Positions 1-11,392 of a stretch of 64,000 nt of DNA are shown here, piece by piece; position 1 is the first letter of the stretch, and the number at the start of each line of letters is the position of its first letter. Source of the stretch: Calonectria ilicicola (lineage: Eukaryota > Ascomycota > Sordariomycetes > Hypocreales > Nectriaceae); assembly GCA_020809705.1 (NCBI GenBank), contig CP085829.1, forward strand, positions 744,001-808,000, read 5' to 3'. Position numbers and translations under genes: made by a program. The notes beneath the pieces were generated by a model, which was not told the origin of the DNA, did no database searches, and was given only the letters and a program-made list of their open reading frames with translations.

Positions 1-525
1 TCGTCGGTGGATGAAACATTAAATCCTCTAGATCAAATACCGGGGTCTCGTGTCCAGCAACCAACAACCTCTACTCGAACAAGCTCACTACCATAAACAA
101 AAAGCAAAGAGTTTAATTAGTTCGAGTAATTCAGATTATCTCTACTACATCCCTTTGCACCGGCCAGGATCGGAATGGATTTTTCTTTGTTGTCTGTGAG
201 GGTGTTATTTGGCGATGGTATAGGGTATTTTCCGTATTCGCTTTTTTGAGTCACAGTGTGGGTCCCTCAGACGGTGAGCGGAATTTACGCTATCAGAGCC
301 GTGTTTTGTTCATTGTCTTCTAGCATGATCCCTGACCAAGTGCGGGGTTCGAGAGGCAATAAAAATGTAGCAGCGAAAGCATCCGAGGAAAATCGTCTGC
401 AGTAAAAAGAAGGCGAAGTCAACATCACTTTATGCTCTATCAACCATCAAGATGCAGTTGGACACCGTCACAAATAACGCTAACCAGGAAGCGCTGAAGA
501 TGTACTACTATCTCGGTTTTGCCTC
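1..525. other. Intergenic / 5' flank of BTB gene
   Basis: No open frame with family resemblance is visible here. The stretch just upstream of 526 is the presumed promoter and 5' leader of the BTB gene. An upstream ATG at 452 opens a frame of about 28 codons that stops at 536-538, so it is either a small upstream ORF or part of an unrecognised first exon. Confidence 0.4.
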
Positions 526-1349
526 ATGCTCTTGCTGACAGGTGCCAGGGCGGAGTCGGGAATGTATTCTGACTTTACCATCAGATGCGGAGAAAAAGAA
601 TACCCAGTGCACAAGGTGATCATATGCACTCGATCGCAGTTCTTCGCAAAAGCATTGGATAATCCTTTTCAGGTATGGGGCTTGTGAGAGCCTGATCGCA
701 TGTGGCTGAGATGACCCTAGGAAAGTCAAACTGGCACAGTTGACCTATCAGATGATGACCCCGAAGCGGTGGACTCAATGCTCTGTTACATTTATAACGG
801 GTATTTTCCGCGATCAGCACCAGGAACCGCTCCTGGATTTGTTAGGGGGGATGAGTATGAGGAATTTTGGGCCACTAAGGATCACGGTGAGACTTTGGAA
901 TATCTAAATAGCTTGGTTGCGACGTACAGACTGACTTGAATCTAGGGGACCTCCCAGTAGCCATTGGAAAGGATTTCTTAGTTCTACATGCTAAAGTCTA
1001 TGCAATCGCGGAAAAGTATGCGGTCACGGGGCTAAAGGAATTAGCAGCTCGATATTTCATTGGTACGCTACGTGCCAAGAATGTGGTAGCCGATCAAGAG
1101 CTTGCAGACGCCTGCAAAATCGCGTACACCTCGACTATTGACTCAGATCGAGGGTTGAGAAACCCAATCTCCAGCTTCATATATTACCATACTCCTAGGC
1201 TCGATGAGCCATCACTTCAGGAACTTTTGAAGAGCTGTCCTGATTTGATGTTTGAGGTTATTATGCGCCATCGAGATGCAACAATCGACAAAATAGAAAG
1301 CGGTGATCTTGTGGTTCATTACGATGTATGGGAATATGAGATGCCATAG
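526..1349 (+). CDS. BTB/POZ domain protein
   Basis: The model has three exons (526-672, 721-886, 946-1349) and encodes 238 residues. The N-terminus shows the fungal BTB pattern: a SDFTIRCG strand, then YPVHKVIICTRS (the conserved His-Lys of the BTB fold), FFAKALDNPF, and after intron 1 the VDLSDDDPEAVDSMLCYIY segment. The rest is helical, with AKVYAIAEKYAVTGLKELA, typical of the region after the BTB domain in fungal proteins. BTB domains mediate dimerisation and often Cullin-3 adaptor roles; no partner domain (Kelch, MATH) is present, so a specific role cannot be assigned. Both introns have GT/AG ends and keep frame. The start at 526 follows from the frame, because the upstream ATG at 452 is out of frame. 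A different first exon is possible. Confidence 0.8.
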
Positions 1350-1460
1350 ATACTGCAAATTCAAACGTTATTTTGTAGGTTGATAATACCCTAGCTCGTT
1401 CAATGAGTCGCTTATGTGAACTGGAAGCCCTCATTTCCCAGGTCTTCAGTTGATATAGTT

Positions 1461-2265
1461 TTAGTAAGGCTTGGATCCAACGATGTTTCCGGCAGGCGAA
1501 TAATATCCAACGGTGTACCATGTACCATTTCCGTCGCTGGCGGTGGCGATGCCGACCCGAGTTGTTTTCCTCCAAACAATTTGAGCTATAGAGTTATTAG
1601 CACACTTTGAAAAAAATACGACAGGACATTGACTGACTGTAAGGTGCATATGAGTTGAAATCTCCCTGAGGAATGACCTCATTATGGTATTTCTCTTGCG
1701 TTTTTAACCTAGACATCTGTTGTTAAACTATGGTGCGTCATATGGGCAATTGATTGACTCACCACCCCTCGGTCGCGAGGGTAATGGGATCTGAGGTAGG
1801 TTCTGTGCTCCAGCTAAGTAGATGTTAGAACATGTAGGGATGATGGTGTTTCAATGGAGCGCACTAGTATGCAATATTCTGACCATAGTTCGTTTCTTCA
1901 AGTTTGAACTCCTTGGTTTCAGCAAGATGGCGAGCCCAAGCTTTAGCCTTATCTTCAAGGCTTGTGTCCCACTCTAGTGGGCTCAACTCATGTTTTGCGC
2001 GGGCAACGTTGTGTAATCGCAGAGCCTCATTTTGGTCACGTCCCGGACCCCATGAATAAACTGCGCGGCGTTCCAAATCCGAACCAATCTCTTCGTCTTT
2101 GAAAGTTCTCTTTTGGATGTGATCAGCCGATTGTAGCTTGCCAACAACAAAAAGTTGACTCGTAGCAGGAGCATGCTGATTTGATTTGGGCACGGGGTTT
2201 GCTAAAGCAATGGACTGCATGCCAAAGAGGCAAAGGACTGGGGCGTAAACAGCTGAAAATAACAT
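1461..2265 (-). CDS. Secreted CAP/PR-1-like protein
   Basis: Four exons on the minus strand (2265-1865, 1813-1763, 1708-1638, 1585-1461) give 215 residues. The N-terminus is a signal peptide (hydrophobic stretch LCLFGMQSIALA), followed by a pro-like region. The CAP core is recognisable in order: LRLHNVARAKHELSPLEWD (first histidine motif), KAKAWARHLAETK, YGQNIAYYW, TEGWLKTQEKYHNEV (the Trp and Glu of the CAP fold), then YTQIVWRKTTRVG and YYSPAGNIVG. The signature normally reads (G)H(F/Y)TQIVW; here Pro-Tyr precedes TQIVW, so the second histidine is missing and the usual VGC cysteine is Ile. Known fungal CAP proteins are secreted and some bind sterols. The loss of one histidine and the cysteine suggests an atypical or relaxed copy. 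All three introns are in frame with good donors and branch-point-like sequences. Confidence 0.8.
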
Positions 2266-3161
2266 CTTGGCGATAGAACGGACGTCGTGGTTCCGGATAT
2301 AATTTAACGAACAAAAGGTTTCTGGTGTCTCAAAGAATTAATGGAAGATTGAGCTAAATTTAATCGCCGTTTCAAAATTCGGATTGAGAATAAACAAGGG
2401 GAGAGAAGGAAATTAAAGAAGATTAGGTGATTTATATACGCAATTTTAGCTAGCTGGTCGGCTGAGACTGTTGGGATTCCAGTTGCCCAGGTCAGCATTC
2501 CAAAGTATTGCATGTCTCGGCCGAACTCGTGCCTCAAGAATTTCTGCTGATGGCGCGATACTCGCACCGGAAACCAACCCACAACTTTCCTTTACATTAT
2601 AAATATTTACCCAGAGCATTAGTGTGGCTTCGAGTATGATATTGGGTGGGGAAGGTGGTTCGACTTGGCCAAAGGCCGTCCTTCACCGCGGTGCAGGGCG
2701 TCAACAAATAACGCAACTGATTAGTATTAGATTACTGTATTATTTACTGAGCCTAGGTTTGAGTGTAGACTTAGAGCTCACGGGAAACTGCGTTAAAGCC
2801 AAGGCTGCCAGTCGCATCTTCCGTTGGCATTGCATCTTGGGCTACCCAATCTGTGCTCATCTTGATCTAAGATCATACTTCATACTCCATAAATTCAGGA
2901 TAAAAGTGGTCTGAGTGAAGACTCTCGACCCCCACAATTTTACCTAATTTATATAATGATCATCCATTTCATAACTTCAGGTTACAATGCATCGTTTCTC
3001 ACATCAGATTCTCGGAACATTGCAGGGTTTAGTTTTTCCGAATACTACAACATCCCCTTTTCAAACCAAAGACGAGGAGAGATGGAAGAAAATGACGCGT
3101 CTCAACACAACTACTCTCTTGAAGTGTATTGTTTCTGAAATATTTATTTGAACAAAATACA
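2266..3161. other. Intergenic region between divergent genes
   Basis: This 0.9 kb gap separates two divergently transcribed genes and should hold both promoters. I see no conserved coding frame, RNA gene or obvious repeat in it. Confidence 0.4.
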
Positions 3162-4324
3162 ATGGCTCACCCGAAACTGTTGCTGACGGGCGCCACTGGG
3201 TTCATGTATATACCCAGTCCCTGCCTTCTCAACTCTATAAAGGTTGCTAATGTTGCTTTAGTGGTGGAACGGTCCTAAACCAACTAATCAATTCAGCCGA
3301 CGCAAACGTGCAGTCATTGCCTCTGACAGCAGTAGTCCGCCGACCTAGTCAAGCGTCCCAACTTGCTGAGAAGGGGATTCATGCGGTTCTCGTTGGGGAC
3401 CTGGATGATGCTGGCGGCTTAACCCGAGCGGCGAGTGATCATGATATTGTTGTCAATGTCGCCAGCGGTTTTCATATAGGCGCCGCCAAGGCGCTTATTG
3501 AAGGACTAGGCAAAAGGGCCAAAGAAAACAGCTCAGAAGTTCATTTTATCCATGTGAGTGTGTCATGATTTGTCCAGGATATTGTAAATGGATCAGATTG
3601 AGATGGACTTTTGGAAGCTAATTATGCCAAACTAGTTATCGGGCACAACATCACTTCTAGCTCCATCGTCTACGCCATCCCCATCGAAAGATGCGATATT
3701 TTCTGACCGAGACCACGATATTTATGAGCACGAGTTGCAGTGCGAAAGCCAGGAACCTTACCACCAGCGGACAACCGATCTTGCTGTCATTCACGCGGGT
3801 GAAGCCTTCGGTGTCAAAACATACATCGTTATGCCGCCTCTTGTATATGGCCGTGGCGAAGGGCTGTTCAATGACCAATCTCAATCAGTCCCGTCCCTGA
3901 TTCGAAACGCAATCAATACTGGGTATTCGGAACACATTGCTACAGGCGAGGGCCTTTTAGGTCATGTTCACGTTACCGACCTTGCAAATTTGTTCCATCG
4001 CATCGTCAGCAAGGTTACTAGTGGGGAACAGCTCAATTACGGTCGCAATGGCTATTATTTTGCTGAAGCTGGACGTCATAGTTGGGCCGACCTGTCAACG
4101 CTAATTGGTGATGCAGGGTCAGACCTTGGTGCATTGCAGTCAAAGGTGCCAAGATCGATTAGTCTTCATGATGCTGCAGCAAAGTTTTGTAAGGGCGACG
4201 AGAAAATGACGCAACAGTGCTTTGCAGCCAAGTATGTAACCCGCCCTTTTCTTACTCTGGAGCCCCCTCTAACACAAGTTTCAGCATTAGTACTCAGCCT
4301 AATAGATCATTTGGGATTGGCTAG
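3162..4324 (+). CDS. NAD-dependent epimerase/dehydratase, truncated
   Basis: Four exons (3162-3205, 3262-3553, 3636-4231, 4285-4324) encode 323 residues of an atypical short-chain dehydrogenase. The first exon carries LLLTGATGF, and with exon 2 it completes the dinucleotide-binding motif TGATGFIGG. VVRRPSQASQLAEKGIH and DLDDAGGLTRAASDHDIVVN follow, then TTDLAVIHAGE, YIVMPPLVYGRGEGLFN and HVHVTDLANLFHRIV, all typical of fungal NmrA/epimerase-like proteins. The family usually ends in an RS-x-LGW motif followed by about 30 residues. Here the frame reads RSFGIG and then TAG (4322-4324), after which SSKSDIDWEESIAITFRD continues in the same frame. So the C-terminal end is probably cut off by a TGG-to-TAG change. 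If intron 4 is not spliced, a different tail reads to 4433. Substrate unknown. Confidence 0.75.
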
Positions 4325-4424
4325 AGGTCTTCAAAAAGTGATATTGACTGGGAAGAATCCATTGCAATCACATTTAGAGACATCCTGGGCGATCCTTCAA
4401 TCACAGGAGGGCACTTGTTTTGTG

Positions 4425-4850
4425 TTAAGTTAGATTGAGGATCAATTGAGAAACATTGGGCTCTTGCACTCTGGCTCCCCTCCCCACAACATAAAGTCTT
4501 TGGTTCTTCTGCTCATATATGTCATGTACTGTTATAACGCCATTTGGGGATGTTTCTTCGAGAATTTGCCGTATCTGCCGACTACTGGCAAACTCTGGTG
4601 GAAAAGACAACTCAAAATCGGCATAGTCGCTTTCTTCAGTATCATATTCCCGTCTTCCGAGCATTGGCTCTGTCCAACTGAGAACCTGGCGAATAATTTC
4701 CTGCCACTTCAAATTCCCTATTTTCCGGTCATTGAAAAATACTTTGATATCTCGTAATTCAATATCTAAAGGAATGGGTCTTTTTCTTTTAAAACAAAAA
4801 CCCGGGTGCCAATATGATTGATGAAGTAAGGGATTGCTCTCCAAGGGCAT
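4425..4850 (-). CDS. Hypothetical protein, 141 residues
   Basis: A single ATG-initiated frame on the minus strand, convergent with the preceding dehydrogenase. It contains charged, protein-like segments such as RPIPLDIELRDIKVFFND, KWQEIIRQVLSWTEP and RQIRQILEETSPNG, and no low-complexity tracts. I recognise no family. It could be an exon of a longer gene, or part of a gene related to the adjacent protease, which is on the same strand but ends with its own stop at 5248. No signal peptide or membrane segment is visible. Confidence 0.35.
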   Translation of the reverse strand: MPLESNPLLHQSYWHPGFCFKRKRPIPLDIELRDIKVFFNDRKIGNLKWQEIIRQVLSWTEPMLGRREYDTEESDYADFELSFPPEFASSRQIRQILEETSPNGVITVHDIYEQKNQRLYVVGRGARVQEPNVSQLILNLT

Positions 4851-5247
4851 TGGCTACAAAAGCCCGAACGACATTATTCTATCCTTAATCTCTCGTGGTA
4901 GCTCTATGAGCATTCCTTGGAACCCCAGTACCCGGTGTGTAAAGCTGATTCATGGGCTAGGCTATATTGCACGAGATTGATCATAAGCTGAAAGGTTCAA
5001 TGAATCTCGGATGGATCTTCATCTCACTGCAACCGTAAGCTAGTACCTTTAGTTTGGCTCCTATTGGCAACTGATATCTTCAATCAGGCTACCCATCTAC
5101 ATCGTCAAGCTTGCAGTGTAAAGGGGTATGGCACCTCTATAGATCTTGTTTGGCAGCTCTCTTGGTTAATGACTTGGGATGTTAGAAACAAAGTTCCTCC
5201 CTCCCATGGTATTTATCTCGTCTGGTCTTGGTATTTTTAATATTACA

Positions 5248-8082
5248 CTAATCTACATTATCTAATAATGGTAATAACGGAGCCATTAATTTCACGCTCA
5301 AAAAATCCCAATCATTTTCTCTCTCGATAGGTTCCCAAATGTATGTGGAGAAGAAGTCGGTCGGTCGTATATACCGATATGCTTCATTTGCTTGATCCTC
5401 AGACATGTCTCTGAATATCCTCCTCATCCCTTCCTCAGAGTACGCCTTCCTGAATAGCTCCTTGCGTCTCGGGTCACATTTCTGCAGATATGACGCAGCC
5501 TGCAAAATCATAGCTGCAGTCGCAGCCATGATCGGTACTGCTATCGAAGAACCATCCATGAGAGAGTGGCCGCAAGGAACACTCTTCGCAAGGGCCATAT
5601 AATAAGGAGGATTGTCTGAATTTGAACTTGGAGAGTATGCTTCGATTCTCGTGCCATCAGCCATCGCACCTCTCACTGGTATCACGTCCCCGCTTCTGTT
5701 GTTTGCCGGAAACAACGGTGGGTCACGGCCGCTGTTATTTGTTGCTGCAAAGAATATTACGCCGGACTTTACGTCATTTGTAGCTTCGTAGATTTCTTTA
5801 GCAATAAGGCGGACATGACGCTTCAACCCCCAAGAGATGCAGATGATGTCTACATCATACCTGTGCACCGCATCGTTAATAGCCTGTGTGTACTGAATTT
5901 TAGTTGAAGTCTATGAAGCGAGAATTATTTTACCGACCTTTATAATATCACAATGGAACTTCGGAGGGTCTGGAATATTCTCAAAGTCGCTTCGCCTTTT
6001 TGCAATTCTCGACACATATATCTCTGCACGAGGAAGAAGCATGAGGAGAAGTGTGGCAATATTGGTGCCGTGCTTGTCATCTCCATCTTCGTCTATCGCA
6101 TGCTGCTGTCCATTGAGGTAATCGTTCCATTGAATCCTCTTTCGATCTTCCGGAAATTTCTTAAAGTATGGCCCATCAAGGTCACAACCAGTGTCGAGGA
6201 CGCATATTCTCACACGCTCCATCTCTTCGCTCTCTCTTTCCCCAAATACAAGAGAGTGGATGCCTAGGAATTGTTCTTGGAGAAATCTGAGAGCTTCAGT
6301 TGCTTCTCGTCGCTCTGGAGTACTGCGATTTGTGTTGTTTCGAACCATGTCTTCCATGAATTCTGCATACTCAGATTCATCATACTCATCATATTCGCTT
6401 GTGTCATGCGGGAGTATCTCGGCCGGTAGTTGTAAGCTTCCAGGTTTGAAAACTTGATGGAACAGCTTATGAATCGGTTTAACCACATTCTCAAAAAGAA
6501 TGTGACGCCGAAAGTCCTGACCGCCTGCAGATTCTTGATGGTGCCATAGCGTTTTGTTGAAGCATTTCCGGAGAGCAACTGCATAGTGTTTGAGAATTCG
6601 AGAGAGTTCATATTCAGAGTCATTCAGACATCGGAAGCCATGTGTTCGAAAGTCAAAAGAATTTTGAGGACTTAGGTCGTTTATAGGTCCACCTAAAAAA
6701 ACCTGTTATCGCATATCTCTATAAGAACAACTCCTAAAGCAATTATTATTGGGTAATAGGCGTTACGTAGTTCGGGATGTATGAGAAGTTCCGGGCTAGT
6801 CTCGGCCTGGCTTGCTTGCGCCGCGACATATGGGTGGATGGAATGAACAGCATCTTCATATTGTATTTCCAAGTTTGAATCCACTGATGGACCGTCCTGT
6901 TGACGCTCATTGCTCGACAATAAGTGAATATTGCGGCTAGTCCATATATCTCCCATGACACTGGTGGCGTAGTGTCTCCAAACTGAAAGAGATAGGATAT
7001 ATGCTAGAGCGACTTTTTGGAATGGCTGGAGGTTGGTTGATAGCTTGGGATCAGAAAGTGGTTGTGACATCAAGGCGGAGCCGTCATCATTCGTGCGCCT
7101 TAGGGGTGGATGGTCAGCTCCAATATGGCGAAGATTGAACCCAATTGGGAACCCTTCATCATGAAAGGAGAATTTAAGCCGTTTTCCATGGCCAACTGGT
7201 ACGTATTCTCGGCAAAGCTCATCATCCTCCAGCGATTGACCCTGAAACCCTGTGTTTGCTGGCGGGATATCACCTTCACTGCTTCTCGGAGACTGTCAGC
7301 TGATTGTAAGATGCGCTTGGCTCATAACTTACCGGAACTTTTGTACATGAATCTCATTCTCATGCAAGCAATCATTTTTGCATTGTTTACTTGCTGGGCT
7401 TCGACTTTTACATATAATTTCAAAGTTGACGAATGTGTCTTCTTCATCACGATTCCACGGGTCCGATAGTCGAATAAAACTTGCAGGCTTGCTTTTTGAA
7501 GTTCGGGTTTCGCGAATCTGCATCCCTAGCATAAGGCACAAATTCTTCTCTGCTTCTTGGGTTTGTCTAGTTGGCGGCTGGGGTTGCCCGCTCAGTCCTT
7601 CGGCCGATTCATACGTTTCTTGGTGATTTGCCTTAATGCGCCTCAAGCAAGATTCAATGGCCTCTTCGGGCAAATGAAATAGTCTCAGTTCAGGGTTGAT
7701 CAACTGTGACTTCAGTAGGTCTCTTATTTCACCAGAGAGGTCGGGCAATTTCGTTTCCGGGAATCCTGGATTTGTCTAGGGCTTAACAGTCAATATCGGC
7801 GATTTCAATGTACATGTTCCTATAATGTAATTAAGTTATGGTTGAGGTTAGACTTACAGGTAATATGCTGGGCTGTAACACAGAGTTTAGAGCCGACAGG
7901 TATTCATTGTTGACCCTGGGTAGTGTTTGAGATCTCAGATCTGTGGCTCGTTGGAGACGGGCTGAGTTGAGGCGAGTCAGCCTGTTCTGGTGAAGGCGAA
8001 ATTGCCTTGACTGCAGGTTTTTGAGCGCATCATCAATCACGTCTGAGAGGCCTTCCAAGTATTCAACGAGAGGTTTGCTCAT
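5248..8082 (-). CDS. DUF7580-subtilisin (S8) protease
   Basis: Five minus-strand exons (8082-7858, 7775-7333, 7278-6703, 6670-5938, 5892-5248) join in frame to 873 residues. The N-terminal half is helical and matches the fungal DUF7580 pattern: VDYL-like start region, LCREYVPVGHGKRLKFSFHD, then LAYILSLSVWRHY, DIWTSRNIHLL and IIALGVVLIEIC. The C-terminal half is a peptidase S8 domain. The catalytic Asp lies in CVLDTGCDL (about residue 574), the His in DDKHGTNIATLL (about 615), the oxyanion-hole Asn in FFAATNNSG and the Ser in SLMDGSSIAVP (about 775). There is no signal peptide, so the enzyme is probably cytoplasmic. In fungi such DUF7580-S8 proteins are thought to act in NLR-like and cell-death systems. 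A gasdermin-like gene lies about 3.3 kb upstream of this start. The intron 6702-6671 would be only 32 bases, which is unusually short and should be treated as doubtful. Confidence 0.75.
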
Positions 8083-8943
8083 ATCGAGGCTGGCAGATGG
8101 TGGGGGACTTGCCAGCGTGCCAACAAGATAATAGTGTTTATGAGACGGTACTTTTTCAATTGCGAAGCACTGCCACAGCCTACTGGTGAAAATGCCTCAC
8201 TTAACTGTACATTTCCTGCATCGATGCCTCAGCCTGCAGCCGAGTTGCATTATATTTGGTGGCTGAAGGACGGTCTTGGTCTAGCGCCTGGCTCCCGCCG
8301 CTGGATGCATAGACTTCATAGCATGCTCCGTACCAATCGTCCTCACCATTGATTAGAGAATGACATAGCGAGATTTGTGCAGCTACAAGGCGGACATTTC
8401 TTTTACAATGATGGTCGGTGGTGGTCAAGCTGAAAGCGCCAAGCCAACAGTCAGCCGAGTCAGAGAGATCAGTCAGAGGTGTGATTTGATTGTGTGGCTG
8501 GCTGAGTCGGAGAGGCGCAGTCGCTCGTTGAACAACGGGCGGACAGGGGCGGGATCTGCTGCAACAAAGGGGGTAGGTCTCTGATTTACACAGCACTATT
8601 CTATAAGCAGCGATTTGTGAAAATACAGGGAATTATGCTAGCGGTTATCTCCGTGTGCTGATTGGGCTGGGGGCGGGGGCAAGTGGGCAGGCCAATTAAT
8701 CACTTCGTCACGCAGTCATGTGGGTCAGATTTGAGACTAAGGGAGGCAATGTGGCGCAAGGCAACCTTTGACACGGTGATTATGACAAGGCAACCTTTGG
8801 CTAGGCAACCTTTGATAGGCAAAGCACACCACACAAAGGGTCACAAGAGACGGCTGTAACGCTGTAGTTGTCTGATACAAACCGCAAGGACCCCTCTGTC
8901 ATGTTGCTGAGGCCTGGCTGCCATCAAGAACTATCGCAAAGGC
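8083..8943. other. Intergenic region, divergent promoters
   Basis: Shared upstream region of the subtilisin gene (minus) and the C2H2 gene (plus). The only local structure I see is a motif aggcaacctttg or close variant, repeated three times between 8758 and 8815, in a G-rich flank that starts near 8660. No gene is supported. Confidence 0.4.
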
Positions 8944-10736
8944 ATGGCAGCCTCCATCTATGATGCCGCCGTCGCGTGCAAAGAAAGCTTCGATGCGTAC
9001 TGGATGACGTGGAAGACGGATCCATGGATACAGCAAAATATTATCGACTTCAACGTCTGGAGTTCCGAGTCTGGAGCCCTTCTACAAGGAACTAGGAGTT
9101 TGGATGAACGACTCTGTCTGCGAAAGAGCTACCAAAAATGTCTCCTCCGAATATTGAACAGAATCAACGAGGACACCAAAGATGCATTGGCCGATACACT
9201 TTCCAAGCCCAAACCGCAGGGCCCTGGGTCTGACAGTTTGAGGAAGGATATTGAAACCATGATCCAAGAAGTTGTTAGTCTTACTGATGCCGTCCTGAGG
9301 AGCCTCCCCTGCACTATGCTCTGGGAGGCAGATGGACAGATCTTGACCGACGACCTGGAAACAAATGCTCGTGGCTTCCGACTAGAATTGCATGATCAAT
9401 TTCGAAAGCTTTCCGGGATGCATTGGGACCCACTCAGTCCTCAAACAGTGGTTTGGAATCGCATTATTGACGCGAATGTGACAAGGCGAAGACGATTTCT
9501 TTACGCAAAATCTAAACAAAAGCGAGAAGGGGAGAATCAATATGGGTTTATTTGGCCTAGAAGATCCAAGGTACGAGTACCTGACCCTCCTGCTATGCAA
9601 CCAGGCTCAAAAACGATACAATGCCCATACTGTTTGGAACTTTTGCCTGCATGCTTTGCGGAACCAGCTATGTGGAGGTGAGCTGTTCAACCAAGCCTGT
9701 ATCAATGATTAGATTGCAAGCTAATAATTTAGGAAACACATTCTGGTTGATTTAGAGCCATATTGCTGCATTGTTCCAGGCTGTAACGATCACCCAGATC
9801 GCTTGTATGGATCCGACACGGCATGGAGAAATCACATATCATCACATTTTCCATCGGAATTGGACCAGGATTACCCCGATAAGAAACGCGACGCCCAAGG
9901 CATGGTTGGTGAGATTTCGAGTAATCTTACATGTCCGCTATGCCCTGGCCCATCATTTGAAATCGACAAACTAAGCCATATATCCTGGTGTCTTTTGGAT
10001 TTTGCTATGAAATCCATTCCAGAGAAGCCATTTGAAACCATGAAGACGTGAGTTTACCTGGATGGCCTGATCTCACCGAAACTAACAGAAATTTAGTTCT
10101 GAATCTCAGAAGGGCCATCTAGCCTCGAAGCCCTCTTTAAATATTAAAATAACCACAGCTCAACCCCCTCTTTCATTTATAACACACTCAGAGGAGCAGG
10201 ATGATAATTCTGCCCTGGAAAAGCCATGTAGAAGTGAAATTAACAATACAGAACTCTTATCACCTGTAACTGTCTCTGGTCAAATCCCTCTTCGTCGGAG
10301 AAGCCCGTCACAGCCCTTAATACGCCGGCCGTCTTTGATAAAAGGCGCGTCAAGCCCTGCTTCAACTATGGCTCAAATATCAGGTTCAACAGGAGATTTG
10401 GCAAGGGCTTGGGGGGTGAATTTCGTGGACAAGGTGAGAAGCATGGGCCATATAGATATCGTTGAAAGCTACTTGCTTGGCGGAGTTTTCCAAAACACTT
10501 CAAATTCACTACATGGATCTCGAAGTCCAGGTTCGGATGAGAGGACCTATGAAGCACGAAGAAAAATCGAATCATACGAGGCTTCAATGAACGAGCTTAA
10601 CCCAATGACTATAGACTATGGGTGGGAGGATACCAACTTAAGAACAGGAAGAGTCGGCCCAGATGACAGCATAAACACATATTACCTCACTGGGATAGGA
10701 GTGGGTCGCGATGGTAGCGTTTCTCCAAGAGGATAA
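8944..10736 (+). CDS. C2H2-type zinc-finger-like protein
   Basis: Three exons (8944-9677, 9733-10047, 10097-10736) encode 562 residues. Residues 1-200 are helical and charged (KSYQKCLLRILNRINED, DIETMIQEVVSLTDAVLRS). Then comes a fungal C2H2 array: CPYCLELLPACFAEPAMWR, spliced to RKHILVDLEPYCCIVPGC and YGSDTAWRNHISSHF, then CPLCPGPSFEIDKLSHISWC. This W-x-KH...DLEPY-x-C pattern is common in fungal proteins with degenerate zinc fingers, often with a helical N-terminal domain and linked to ankyrin/NLR-like regulators. The C-terminal 200 residues are polar and probably disordered (LRRRSPSQPLIRRPS). It sits between the protease and the gasdermin-like gene, in the same orientation as the latter. 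Function unknown; DNA or protein binding is inferred. Confidence 0.75.
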
Positions 10737-11392
10737 ATATCTATATAGATAGTCTAATGAACACATTTCGTTAATTATTGATGTAAACGGAGGATTAACC
10801 AGCAAATTGACTCAACGGCATGATATGACAAAAGAGTGACGAAGAATACCGCGTGACACAACTATGCGCAGCCAATCAATGCATATTTATGGAGCCTCAA
10901 ATGTCGAAGCATGATTAGCTGTACTGAGACCGACAGCTTAGTGAGGCTTAGATGTCCAAGGCATAGTAGTAGGCAGAGTGAGGCAGAGGGCACACTCGTA
11001 GGCGAACTACGGCCGAGAAACCCAAAGCGCGCACCACTCGCCGCAGTTTTGGTGGCTGATGATTGGCTTGGCCTTGCTCAGATCCCGTTTTCCCCCCACA
11101 TTAGTGCTTACAGGGCTGCCTAGAAAATGCCGCCATGTGAGCAGGATTCCACAATGTGTTTTATCTATTGTTATAAGAACTACAAGCTTAGGCTGACTGT
11201 AGACAATTGAACAAGTGTTAGGCCCGTCCCCAAGACCCCACCAATTACCAGAGCCCTGCTCTCAACCCAGGTCCTTCGCCTGCAGTCGATAAAGCTCTAT
11301 TTTTCTAGGCAGGGAATAACAGCAGGGATCCTTGGTTTTATTCTCATCCCTTTAGCCTGCGAGACACCACACACACATTCACAGACATCAAA
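10737..11392. other. Intergenic region
   Basis: This 0.66 kb stretch precedes the gasdermin-like gene. A pyrimidine-rich leader with several CCACA/ACACA elements (about 11365-11388) lies just before the ATG. No coding frame is supported. Confidence 0.4.
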
